64,000 bases of DNA from Mycobacterium aquaticum. Its GTDB lineage: Bacteria > Actinomycetota > Actinomycetes > Mycobacteriales > Mycobacteriaceae. The translations under genes and the position numbers were made by a program. Location of the stretch: assembly GCF_002086485.1 (NCBI RefSeq), contig NZ_MVHF01000029.1:1-64000 (forward strand), in the 5' to 3' direction. Positions 34,013 to 42,137 of the stretch are shown one piece after another (within the stretch, counting starts at the first letter, position 1; every line of letters begins with the position of its first letter). Below the pieces are notes generated by a model, which did no database searches, was not told the origin of the DNA, and saw only the letters and a list, made by a program, of their open reading frames with translations.

Positions 34013-35188
34013 TCAGCAGGATGAGGCAGCGACGATGTTGACCAGGGTGCGCACGCCGACACCGAGCGCCCGCTCGTCGAGGTCGAAGGTCGGCTGGTGC
34101 AGATCGAGCTGGGGCCCCTGGCCGCTCCACACGCCGAGGCGTCCCATCGCGCCGGGCACTTCCTCCAGGTACCAGGAGAAGTCCTCGCCGCCGCCGGACT
34201 GGTGGGTGTCGGCGAGGGCGTCGGGGCCGACGGCCTCGATCGCGTGGGTGAGGATGCGGGTGGAGACTTCTTCGTTGACCACCGGCGGCACGCCGCGCCG
34301 GTAGTTGAGGGTGTGCTCGATGTTGAGCGGCGCGAGCAAGGCCGAAACGATTTCCTCGACAATCGATTCCAACGTCAGCCAGGTATCGCGGCTCGCGGTG
34401 CGGATGGTGCCGGCCAGAGTTCCGATCTGCGGTATGGCGTTGGCGGCGACACCGGCGTTGACCGCGCCCCAGACCATCACGGTGTTGTGCCGCGGATCGA
34501 TGCGGCGCGACAACACCCCGGGCAGCCCTGTGATGAGCGTGCCGAGGCCATACACCAGGTCGCCGGTCAGGTGGGGCCGCGACGTGTGCCCACCCGGTGA
34601 ATGCAGGGTGATCTCGATGGAATCCGCCGCGGAGGTGATCGGCCCCGGCTTGGTGGCCACGCGGCCCACCGCCAACCGGGGATCGCAGTGCAGCGCGTAG
34701 ATCCGGGACACCCCGTTGAGCACTCCGGCGGAGACGGCGTCGATGGCGCCGCCGGGCATCAGCTCTTCCGCGGCTTGGAAGATCAGCCGGACCCCCACCG
34801 GAAGCTCCGGGGCAGAGGCCAGCGCCAGGGCGGTGCCCAGCAACACCGACGTGTGCGCGTCGTGACCGCAGGCGTGCGCGACGTTCGGCACGGTCGACGC
34901 GTACGGCGCCCCGGTGCGATCAGCCATCGGCAACGCGTCCATGTCGGCGCGCAGCGCGACCCGCAAACCGTCGTCGGGGCCGAAATCACAGGTCAGTCCG
35001 GTACCGCCGGGCAAGACCTTCGGGTTGAGGCCTGCGTCGGCGAGGTGCTTGGCGACGAATTCGGTGGTGGCGAACTCCTGGCGGCCGAGTTCGGGATGGG
35101 CGTGCAGATGCCTGCGCCAGGCCACCAGATCGTCATAGTGGGCAGCCAGCCAGGCATCGGCGATCTGGGCGAGATTCACCGCAGTCAT
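34013..35188 (-). CDS. amiA1: M20-family amidohydrolase AmiA1 (Rv3305c-like)
   Basis: A 391-aa metallohydrolase of the N-acyl-amino-acid amidohydrolase group. Metal-binding segments are ADMDALPM, HACGHDAHTS and FQAAEEL; the lid/dimerisation domain (SPGGHTSRPH) is in the middle. It would cleave N-acyl amino acids or similar amides in the cytosol. ATG 35188 overlaps the amiB1 stop (ATGA), and the pair next to deoD matches M. tuberculosis amiA1-amiB1. Confidence 0.92.
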   Translation of the reverse strand: MTAVNLAQIADAWLAAHYDDLVAWRRHLHAHPELGRQEFATTEFVAKHLADAGLNPKVLPGGTGLTCDFGPDDGLRVALRADMDALPMADRTGAPYASTVPNVAHACGHDAHTSVLLGTALALASAPELPVGVRLIFQAAEELMPGGAIDAVSAGVLNGVSRIYALHCDPRLAVGRVATKPGPITSAADSIEITLHSPGGHTSRPHLTGDLVYGLGTLITGLPGVLSRRIDPRHNTVMVWGAVNAGVAANAIPQIGTLAGTIRTASRDTWLTLESIVEEIVSALLAPLNIEHTLNYRRGVPPVVNEEVSTRILTHAIEAVGPDALADTHQSGGGEDFSWYLEEVPGAMGRLGVWSGQGPQLDLHQPTFDLDERALGVGVRTLVNIVAASSC

Positions 35189-36372
35189 GACGCCGTCCGC
35201 CTTTCCTGGGCCTGCAACACCCGATCCCGTTCGGCCGGGGTCTCGGCCAGCCGAACCACGGTGCGGGCCAACATGATTGCCCCTTCCACCACGGCCTTGT
35301 CTGCGCTCGGACCGGCGGCCGCCGCGGTGAACGCGGGCTGGTGGATGGCCGCACCACCGGAGTCGATGCCGATCACCGGATGTATCCCCGGCATCACCTG
35401 GGTGACGTTGCCCATGTCGGTGCTGCCCATCGGCACGCTGGCTTCCACGCCGGCAGGCAACGGCTCGCGCCCGAGGCTCACCATCTCCGCGCGGACGGTC
35501 TCCGAAAGCCACCGGTCGGGCCGCAGTTCGGCGTAGGCAGGCGCGGTCTCGGTGACCCTATGCGTGCAGCCCGTCGCGATCGAGCCTGCCGAGAAACAGC
35601 CGGCCATCCGGCCTTCCAGCTCGTGCAGCGCCGTCATGTCGGTCGCGCGCATGGTGTAGCGCAGCTCGGCATGGCCCGGGATGATGTTGGTGGCCTGGCC
35701 GCCGTTGGTGACGATGCCGTGCACCATCTGCCCGGGCAGCAACTGTTGCCGCAGCAGCCCGATGGCCACCTGCGCGACAGTGACCGCGTCACCGGCGTTG
35801 ACTCCCATGTACGGGGCCACCGCGGCGTGCGACTCCCGCCCGGTGTAGTCGACCGTCACCTCCGAGAGCGCCAGCGAGCGGGCGGCGGCGATGTCCACCG
35901 GACCGGGGTGCAGCATCACCGTGGCGGCGATGTCATCGAAGGTTCCGGCGCCCAGCATCAACACCTTTCCCCCGCCGAGCTCTTCGGCCGGCGTTCCGAG
36001 GAGCACGACCGTGAGGCCGAGCTGGTCGGCCACCTCGGCGAGCGCCAGTGCGGTACCGACGGCCGAGGCCGCGATGATGTTGTGCCCACACGCATGCCCG
36101 ATCTCGGGCAGGGCGTCGTACTCGGCGCAGATACCCACCACGAGCGGGCCGCTGCCGTAGGACGCCCGGAACGCGGTGTCGAGGCCACCGGGCGCGGCGG
36201 TCATCTCGAACCCGTACTCGGCCACCAGCGCCTGGGTTTTCGCGCAGCTGCGATGCTCGGCGAAAGCCAGCTCGGGCTCGGCGTGAATGGAGTGCGACAG
36301 CTCGATGAGGTCGCCACGGCGCCGGTTGACGGCGTCTTCGACGCTCAGCGAGGCGGCGGCGGTGGGCATCAT
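35185..36372 (-). CDS. amiB1: M20-family amidohydrolase AmiB1 (Rv3306c-like)
   Basis: A 395-aa paralogue of AmiA1 of the aminobenzoyl-glutamate-hydrolase type. Metal-site segments are CAEYDALPEIGHACGHN and GTPAEELGGGK; SHAAVAP belongs to the inserted dimerisation domain. Substrate unproven. It lies first in the amiB1-amiA1 pair, 44 bp from the divergent deoD start. Confidence 0.92.
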   Translation of the reverse strand: MMPTAAASLSVEDAVNRRRGDLIELSHSIHAEPELAFAEHRSCAKTQALVAEYGFEMTAAPGGLDTAFRASYGSGPLVVGICAEYDALPEIGHACGHNIIAASAVGTALALAEVADQLGLTVVLLGTPAEELGGGKVLMLGAGTFDDIAATVMLHPGPVDIAAARSLALSEVTVDYTGRESHAAVAPYMGVNAGDAVTVAQVAIGLLRQQLLPGQMVHGIVTNGGQATNIIPGHAELRYTMRATDMTALHELEGRMAGCFSAGSIATGCTHRVTETAPAYAELRPDRWLSETVRAEMVSLGREPLPAGVEASVPMGSTDMGNVTQVMPGIHPVIGIDSGGAAIHQPAFTAAAAGPSADKAVVEGAIMLARTVVRLAETPAERDRVLQAQERRTAS

Positions 36373-36416
36373 CGCAGTATCGCATTGCCTGTTTGCGCCG
36401 GTTAAGCTCGGCCACC

Positions 36417-37202
36417 GTGACCGATGGGGAGCGACTCTCAGTGGAAGCCATCGCCGAGCGCACCGGCGTCGACCACCACGACGTCGCGGTGGTGCTGGGC
36501 TCCGGGTGGGCGCCGGCCGTCGCCGAGCTCGGCGACCCGGTCGCTGTGGTGCCGATGGCCGAGTTGCCCGGATTCACCCCACCGAGCGCAGCCGGGCACG
36601 GCGGGCAGGTGCTCTCGGTACGCATCGGCACGCACCGGGTCCTCGTGCTGGTCGGGCGGATCCACGCCTACGAGGGCCATGACCTGCAGCACGTCGTGCA
36701 CCCGGTGCGCACCGCGGTGGCGACCGGGGCGCACACTGTCGTGCTGACCAACGCCGCGGGCGGCCTGCGCGCCGATTACCAGGTCGGCCAGCCTGTGCTG
36801 ATCAGCGACCATCTCAACCTGACGGCGCGGTCGCCGCTGGTCGGGGCCCAGTTCGTCGACCTGGTCGACGCGTATTCGCCACGGCTGCGCGACATCGCCC
36901 GCGAGATCGACCCGACGCTGGCCGAGGGCGTCTACGCGGCACTGCCGGGACCGCACTACGAGACGCCGGCCGAGATCCGGATGCTGCGGACGCTGGGTGC
37001 CGATCTGGTCGGCATGTCGACCGTGCACGAGACCATCGCCGCACGGGCTGCCGGCGCGCAGGTGTTGGGCGTGTCGCTGGTGACGAACCTGGCGGCGGGC
37101 ATGACGGGTGAGCCGCTCAGCCACGCAGAGGTGTTGGAGGCGGGCCGTCAGTCCGCGGCCCGGATGGGCTCCCTGCTGGCCGCGGTGATCGCACGCCTCT
37201 GA
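36417..37202 (+). CDS. deoD: Purine nucleoside phosphorylase
   Basis: A 261-aa trimeric-type PNP that splits inosine and guanosine with phosphate for purine salvage. The phosphate loop GSGW, the GRIHAYEGHD segment, TNAAGGL and the purine-binding Asn in VTNLAAGMTGEPL are all present. GTG 36417 is chosen; TAAGCT at 36403-36408 lies 8 nt before it, so the mRNA is probably leaderless. Its 3' end overlaps a convergent gene by 55 bp. Confidence 0.95.
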   Translation: MTDGERLSVEAIAERTGVDHHDVAVVLGSGWAPAVAELGDPVAVVPMAELPGFTPPSAAGHGGQVLSVRIGTHRVLVLVGRIHAYEGHDLQHVVHPVRTAVATGAHTVVLTNAAGGLRADYQVGQPVLISDHLNLTARSPLVGAQFVDLVDAYSPRLRDIAREIDPTLAEGVYAALPGPHYETPAEIRMLRTLGADLVGMSTVHETIAARAAGAQVLGVSLVTNLAAGMTGEPLSHAEVLEAGRQSAARMGSLLAAVIARL

Positions 37203-38248
37203 TCGCTGAACTTGGCCAACACCCGGGCCATCAGCGGCGCCGCGAACAGCATGAGCAGCATGCGGACCACCTGGACCGCAATGATGAACGTGACGTTCGA
37301 ACCGGTCTCCACGGCCGTCGCCAGCACGGCGTAGACGCCGCCCGGGCTGGTCGCGAGATAACCCTCCAGCTCGGTGATACCGGTGGCTTTCGCCAGCACG
37401 ACGCCAAGGCCTGCGGTCGCCGCGCCGAGCAGCACGATCAGCAGGAGCGCCGGCGGCAGGATGCGACCGATCGCCCGCACCGAAGCCAGCGTGAAGGACA
37501 ACCCGGCCTGCCAGCCGATGAGCATGTAGGCGGCCTGCACCAGCACCATCGGCACGCTGAGACCGAAGGACAGGCCGGTGAGCTGCAGCGCGATGGTCAG
37601 TGCCAGCGGCCCGAGCAGGCCCGCACCCGGGAGCCGGATGAGCCGGCCGCCCGCGGCACCGACCACGACCAGCGCCACCAGCATGGCCAGGCTCAAATAC
37701 CAAGGGGCAGAATGGTTTTGCGTGGGGGATGGGCCCACATGAGATCTGTCGGCGTGATACACCACGGTGACCATCACCGGAATCGTCGCGGTGACCAGCG
37801 CCACCCGCAGATACTGCACCACCGACACCACGCGGTCATCTCCGCCGAGTTCGCGGGCGATGGCCACCAGCCCGGAGGCTCCGCCTGCCACCAGCGCCAG
37901 CGAGCCGGTCAGCGGGCTGACGTCGCGATGCAGGCCCAGCAGCGCACCCGCGAGGACGCTGAGCAGCAGCGTGGCCACCGCGATGGCCAACACGATCATC
38001 CAGTCGGGCCGCAGCGCGTCGACGGCCTCCGGCCGAACCATGGTGCCGATGTAGACACCGAGGACACCCTGCGCTGCCAGCCCGGCGTGCCGCGGCAACC
38101 GGGCAGGGGCCAGGGCGGCCAACGCCAGCGCGACGCCGACAACCAACGCGGCGAACAAACCGGCGGACGGAACGCCGATGGCGGTGAGGGCGGCGGTCAC
38201 GGCGACGGTCAGGGTCACCAGAACGAGCCAGCTCAGCATCCGCCGCAT
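37148..38248 (-). CDS. AbrB-family membrane transporter (AbrB duplication)
   Basis: A 366-aa integral membrane protein with about 10-11 helices in two similar halves. GVPSAGLFAALVVG in the first and LPGAGLLGPLALTIALQL in the second are the paired motifs of the AbrB/ammonia-monooxygenase-regulator group. Function of the group is uncertain; some members are linked to organic acid export. Divergent from a MarR gene that likely controls it. Start ATG 38248 begins directly before the first helix. Confidence 0.8.
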   Translation of the reverse strand: MRRMLSWLVLVTLTVAVTAALTAIGVPSAGLFAALVVGVALALAALAPARLPRHAGLAAQGVLGVYIGTMVRPEAVDALRPDWMIVLAIAVATLLLSVLAGALLGLHRDVSPLTGSLALVAGGASGLVAIARELGGDDRVVSVVQYLRVALVTATIPVMVTVVYHADRSHVGPSPTQNHSAPWYLSLAMLVALVVVGAAGGRLIRLPGAGLLGPLALTIALQLTGLSFGLSVPMVLVQAAYMLIGWQAGLSFTLASVRAIGRILPPALLLIVLLGAATAGLGVVLAKATGITELEGYLATSPGGVYAVLATAVETGSNVTFIIAVQVVRMLLMLFAAPLMARVLAKFSDQRRAITAASREPIRAAD

Positions 38249-38333
38249 GCACCCTCCGATCCGATGATCCCAAGTATCGACTTGCCAATAATTGATCACA
38301 ACACTGGATTGTCCCGATGATATATGACAGTTC

Positions 38334-38349
38334 CCAAGGTATACCTTGG
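38334..38349. promoter_or_regulatory. Perfect 16-bp palindrome, probable MarR operator
   Basis: CCAAGGTATACCTTGG ends 2 bp before the MarR ATG. Its centre holds TATACC, a possible -10 placed 6 nt from the ATG, so a bound repressor would block transcription. The transporter start is 85 bp away on the other strand. Confidence 0.7.
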
Positions 38350-38351
38350 TT

Positions 38352-38825
38352 ATGAGTGCAATGACGAGTCCGGCGCCGGTGCAAGTCAGCACCGCCACCG
38401 ACCTGCGGGAATCGATGATGGCGGTCGCTCGGCAGATGCGCAGGCACCGTCCCGATCACGGTCTGACACTCAGCCAGCTCGAACTGCTCGGCGAGATCAG
38501 TCGCACCGGGACCACGACCCCCGCCGAGTTGGGCGCCAGGCTGCAGGTGCGGGTGCAGTCCTTGACCGACGGCATCAACGAACTCGTGAACCGTCAGCTG
38601 ATCGTCCGCAGGCCCGACGAACAGGACCGCCGACGCCAACTCATCGAGCTGACCGCGCAAGGCGCCGAGCTGCTGCAGGACGACCGAGCCGAGCGCGACG
38701 CCTGGCTGCATACCGCGATGCGCGACAACCTCACGGATCTGGAGCTCGGCCTGCTGGCGCTCGTGGCCCCGGTGCTCCGCAAGCTGGCGTACACCGATGC
38801 AAAAGCAGGCACACTTGACTCATGA
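38352..38825 (+). CDS. MarR-family transcriptional regulator
   Basis: A 157-aa winged-helix protein. TLSQLELLGEISRTG, ELGARLQVRVQSLTDGINEL (recognition helix) and the wing PDEQDRRRQLIELT are typical. It is divergent from the AbrB-type transporter and coupled by ATGA to pmmB downstream. Probably represses itself and the transporter through the palindrome at its start. ATG 38352 has no Shine-Dalgarno sequence, compatible with a leaderless transcript. Confidence 0.88.
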   Translation: MSAMTSPAPVQVSTATDLRESMMAVARQMRRHRPDHGLTLSQLELLGEISRTGTTTPAELGARLQVRVQSLTDGINELVNRQLIVRRPDEQDRRRQLIELTAQGAELLQDDRAERDAWLHTAMRDNLTDLELGLLALVAPVLRKLAYTDAKAGTLDS

Positions 38826-40468
38826 CCCAATCGGCGATTTCGGCGGTGGCTCAGACGTGGATCACCCACGACCCCGATCCGGACACCGCGGCGGAGCTGT
38901 CCGCGTGTGACCCCGATGAGCTCGCACGGCGGTTCAACAACCCGTTGACGTTCGGCACAGCCGGGCTGCGCGGTCCGGTACGCGGTGGACCCGACGCGAT
39001 GAACCTGGCGGTGGTACTGCGGACCACCTGGGCGGTGGCGCAGGTGCTCAAAGACCAGCTCGCCCGTGACGGCACCGGATTCACCCCCAGCGAGACGCAG
39101 GTCGTGGTGGGCCGCGACGCCCGGCACCGGTCCGATGAGTTCGCCCTCGCGGCCGCGGAAGTCCTTGCCGCCCAGGGCTTTCAGGTGCTCCTCATGCTCG
39201 CGGCCGTCCCCACGCCCGTGGTGGCGTTCGCCGTGCGGCACCGCAGCGCCACGGCGGGTATCCAGATCACCGCGTCGCACAACCCGCCTGCGGACAACGG
39301 GTACAAGGTGTTCGGCAAAGGCGGCATGCAGATCATCTCCCCCACCGACCGCGAGATCGAGGCTGCCGTCGCCCGCGCACCCCATGCCGACGAGATTCCC
39401 CGCGCCACCGTGCAGACCGGAGGCCTCAACGAGATCCGGCACTACCTGGAACGGGTTGCGCACGTGCGCCACACCACCGGATCAGTGCGGGTCGCGCTGA
39501 CCCCGCTGCACGGAGTGGGCGGCGAATTCGCGCTCGACGCACTGGCAATGGCCGGCTTCGACGATGTCTACGTGGTGGAAAGCCAGTTCGCGCCCGATCC
39601 GGACTTCCCCACCGTGGCGTTTCCGAACCCCGAGGAACCCGGGGCCACCGACGCGCTGCTGACGCTGGCCGCCAAGGTGTCGGCCGATGTGGCGATCGCG
39701 CTGGATCCCGACGCCGACCGCTGCGCCGTCGGCATTCCCACCGCCGATGGCTGGCGCATGTTGTCCGGCGATGAAACCGGTTGGCTGCTGGGCGATTACA
39801 TCCTGTCGCAGATCGAGCCAGGCCCGGTCAGCGAGGCCACGGTGGTGGCCAGCACCGTGGTGTCATCACGCATGCTGGCCGAGATCGCCACCGCGCATGG
39901 CGCACACCACGCCGAGACTCTGACCGGATTCAAGTGGCTGGCCCGCGCCGGAGGCCCCGGCACCACGCTGGCATACGCATACGAGGAGGCCATCGGGCAT
40001 TGCGTCGACCCCGCGGCGGTACGGGACAAGGACGGGATCAGCGCCGCGATCCTGTTCTGCGATCTCGTTGTGGCCCTGCGCGATCAGGGCCGCACGGTGC
40101 AGGATGCGCTCGACGGCCTGGCCCTGCGACACGGTGTCCACGTGACGGGCGCGGTGTCGCGGCCGGTCGAGGACGCCGAGGCCGCGATGTCACGGCTGCG
40201 GACCACCCCGCCTGCCGAACTCGCCGGTTTCCCGGTGAGCGTCGAAGACCTGCTGCAGCGGTCCGGCGAGCAGCGCACCGATGCGCTGATCCTCACCGGC
40301 GGTGACGAGCGGACCACGGTGCGAGTTGTCGTGCGACCCTCCGGAACCGAGCCGAAACTGAAGTCCTACACCGAGGTTCGGTGCGCGCCGACGGACGACC
40401 TGACCATGGCACGGGCCCGGGCGAGCACGCTCAACGACGAACTCGCCACCGCCGCCGCACTCTTTTGA
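38822..40468 (+). CDS. pmmB: Phosphohexomutase PmmB (phosphomannomutase/phosphoglucomutase)
   Basis: A 548-aa alpha-D-phosphohexomutase. The phosphoserine is S152 in TASHNP; metal loop DPDADR has D295, D297 and D299; sugar-binding GDETGWLLGDY and the C-terminal phosphate loop RPSGTEPKLK are present. Position between deoD and upp matches Rv3308. The length is like the bacterial PGM2 group, so phosphopentomutase activity on ribose or deoxyribose phosphate from deoD/deoA reactions is possible. Overlaps the MarR gene by 4 bp. Confidence 0.92.
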   Translation: MTQSAISAVAQTWITHDPDPDTAAELSACDPDELARRFNNPLTFGTAGLRGPVRGGPDAMNLAVVLRTTWAVAQVLKDQLARDGTGFTPSETQVVVGRDARHRSDEFALAAAEVLAAQGFQVLLMLAAVPTPVVAFAVRHRSATAGIQITASHNPPADNGYKVFGKGGMQIISPTDREIEAAVARAPHADEIPRATVQTGGLNEIRHYLERVAHVRHTTGSVRVALTPLHGVGGEFALDALAMAGFDDVYVVESQFAPDPDFPTVAFPNPEEPGATDALLTLAAKVSADVAIALDPDADRCAVGIPTADGWRMLSGDETGWLLGDYILSQIEPGPVSEATVVASTVVSSRMLAEIATAHGAHHAETLTGFKWLARAGGPGTTLAYAYEEAIGHCVDPAAVRDKDGISAAILFCDLVVALRDQGRTVQDALDGLALRHGVHVTGAVSRPVEDAEAAMSRLRTTPPAELAGFPVSVEDLLQRSGEQRTDALILTGGDERTTVRVVVRPSGTEPKLKSYTEVRCAPTDDLTMARARASTLNDELATAAALF

Positions 40469-40472
40469 CGCC

Positions 40473-41096
40473 TCAGCGCGGCCCGAACTGACGGTCCCCC
40501 GCGTCACCGAGACCCGGGACGATGTAGGCGATCTCGTTGAGCCCGTCGTCGATGGTCGCGGTGATCAGCCGGATGCCGGGGGCCACTTTCTCCAGTGCCG
40601 CAATGCCTTCGGGCGCACATACCACGCACACCGCGGTGATGTCGACGGCGTTGCGTTCTTGCAGCAGGTCAACGGTGTAGGCCATCGACCCTCCGGTGGC
40701 CAGCATCGGGTCGAGGACGAAAACCGAGCGGGCACTCAGGTCGTCGGGCAGGGACGCCAGATACGGCGTGGGCTGGTGGGTGGTTTCGTCACGGGCCATG
40801 CCGACGAAACCCACCTGGGCCTCCGGGATCAGCGCGTGCGCCTGATCGACCATGCCCAGCCCGGCGCGCAGTACGGGTACCAGCAGCGGCGGATTGGCCA
40901 GCCGGGAACCGGTGGTGTCGGTCAACGGCGTGCGGACCGGGATCTGTTCGCACGGGGCGTCGCGGGTGGCTTCGTAGACCAGCATTAGCGTCAGATCCCG
41001 TAGGGCCGCACGGAACGCCGCGTTGTCGGTGCGCTCGTCGCGCAGGGTGGTCAGCCGGGCAGCGGCCAGTGGGTGCTCGACGACACGTACGTCCAT
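40473..41096 (-). CDS. upp: Uracil phosphoribosyltransferase
   Basis: A 207-aa salvage enzyme making UMP from uracil and PRPP. The PRPP loop is VLDPMLATGGS and the uracil-binding C terminus has YIVPGLGDAGDRQFG. ATG 41096. Convergent with pmmB with only 4 bp between, as in M. tuberculosis Rv3308-Rv3309c. Confidence 0.96.
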   Translation of the reverse strand: MDVRVVEHPLAAARLTTLRDERTDNAAFRAALRDLTLMLVYEATRDAPCEQIPVRTPLTDTTGSRLANPPLLVPVLRAGLGMVDQAHALIPEAQVGFVGMARDETTHQPTPYLASLPDDLSARSVFVLDPMLATGGSMAYTVDLLQERNAVDITAVCVVCAPEGIAALEKVAPGIRLITATIDDGLNEIAYIVPGLGDAGDRQFGPR

Positions 41097-41105
41097 GCGC
41101 CGACC

Positions 41106-41999
41106 TTAAACGGTCTGCGCCGGATCAGGGACCGCAGTGGCGATGTGCGTCAACTTGTCCGGGCTGAGCACCCACAGCAGCTCGTCGATACCCTCCGCCG
41201 ACGCCGCCACCGTCAGAAACGCCGCCAGATTGCTGTCCTGCGAAATCAGCGCGGCGGCCTGTCCATTCGCGGTGATCCACGTGACTGTGGAGTTGCGCCA
41301 GAACCGGCGCCGGAACGCCAGCACGAACTTCGCGACCCGTTGCCGCCCGACGACGGGAACAGGTGCGGCGTTGCGCATCCCGTTCCCGTCGGTATAGCTG
41401 GCCACGTCCGAGGCCAGGAGCTCCTCCAGGTCCGACATGTCGCCGGTCTGCGCTGCGGCCACGAACGCCGTCAGCAACCGCCGCTGTTCGTCGGTGCTGG
41501 CCGGCTCGCCGCGCCGGGCGACCAGATGCCTGCGGGCCCGGCTCACCAGCTGACGGGCGTTGACGTCACTCACCGCGATGGTCTCGCCGATCAGTTCGTA
41601 CGGGTAGTCGAACGCCTCGCGCAGGATGTAGGCCGCGCGCTCGGGCGGCGCGAGTTTCTCCATCAGCATCAGCGTCGCCACCTGCAGAGCCTCGCCGCGT
41701 TCGGCGCCCAACGCCGGGTCAGCGCTCGTGTCGACCGGATCGGGAAGCCAAGGCCCGATGTAGGTTTCGCGCCGGACCCGGGCCGACTGCAGCACGTTGA
41801 CGCACATCCGCGTCACCATCGTGGTCAAGAATGCGGCAGGCTCACGCACCTCGTCGCGTTCGGTGGCCTGCCACCGCACCCAGGCGTCCTGCACTACGTC
41901 TTCGGCCTCGGCGACACTGCCCAGCATGCGGTAGGCCAGGCCGAACAGCCTCGGACGGACCTTCGTGAAGACCTCCTCGGCGTCGGCAAGGTCGGTCAT
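41106..41999 (-). CDS. ECF sigma factor, ECF41/SigJ-like with SnoaL-like C-terminal domain
   Basis: A 297-aa sigma factor. Region 2 (FGLAYRMLGSVAEAEDVVQDAW) and region 4 (EKLAPPERAAYILREAFDYPY) are followed by a SnoaL-like domain of about 110 residues, in place of a separate anti-sigma factor. The linker motif WLPDPV and a DGNG near residue 215 correspond to the WLPEP and DGGGR elements of ECF41 proteins, whose C-terminal domain tunes activity. The usual partner (carboxymuconolactone decarboxylase, oxidoreductase or epimerase gene) is not adjacent. The divergent gene is a large regulator. Confidence 0.87.
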   Translation of the reverse strand: MTDLADAEEVFTKVRPRLFGLAYRMLGSVAEAEDVVQDAWVRWQATERDEVREPAAFLTTMVTRMCVNVLQSARVRRETYIGPWLPDPVDTSADPALGAERGEALQVATLMLMEKLAPPERAAYILREAFDYPYELIGETIAVSDVNARQLVSRARRHLVARRGEPASTDEQRRLLTAFVAAAQTGDMSDLEELLASDVASYTDGNGMRNAAPVPVVGRQRVAKFVLAFRRRFWRNSTVTWITANGQAAALISQDSNLAAFLTVAASAEGIDELLWVLSPDKLTHIATAVPDPAQTV

Positions 42000-42053
42000 G
42001 AGACGTAGTCAAACACACCGTCGCCCCCGCCACCGGCGATGCCCTGCACAGGC

Positions 42054-42075
42054 TGTGACACATCGCACTGTCACA
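42054..42075. promoter_or_regulatory. Paired divergent ECF41-type -35 boxes
   Basis: TGTGACA (42054-42060) and TGTCACA (42069-42075) form a perfect inverted repeat with 8 bp between. TGTCACA is the -35 described for ECF41 promoters. On the plus strand GGTC follows at N16; on the minus strand CGCC follows at N15, each one base from the described CGTC -10. Confidence 0.55.
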
Positions 42076-42137
42076 GATCGGCGGACCGCCCGGTCTATCT
42101 GAACGACACCGCCCGCAGCACGCAACGAGGAGTAGCA

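Noticed and set aside
36438..37703. Minus-strand open frame of 421 codons
   Set aside because: It covers deoD antisense and part of the AbrB-type transporter out of frame; composition is Arg/Gly/His-rich and no motif is present.
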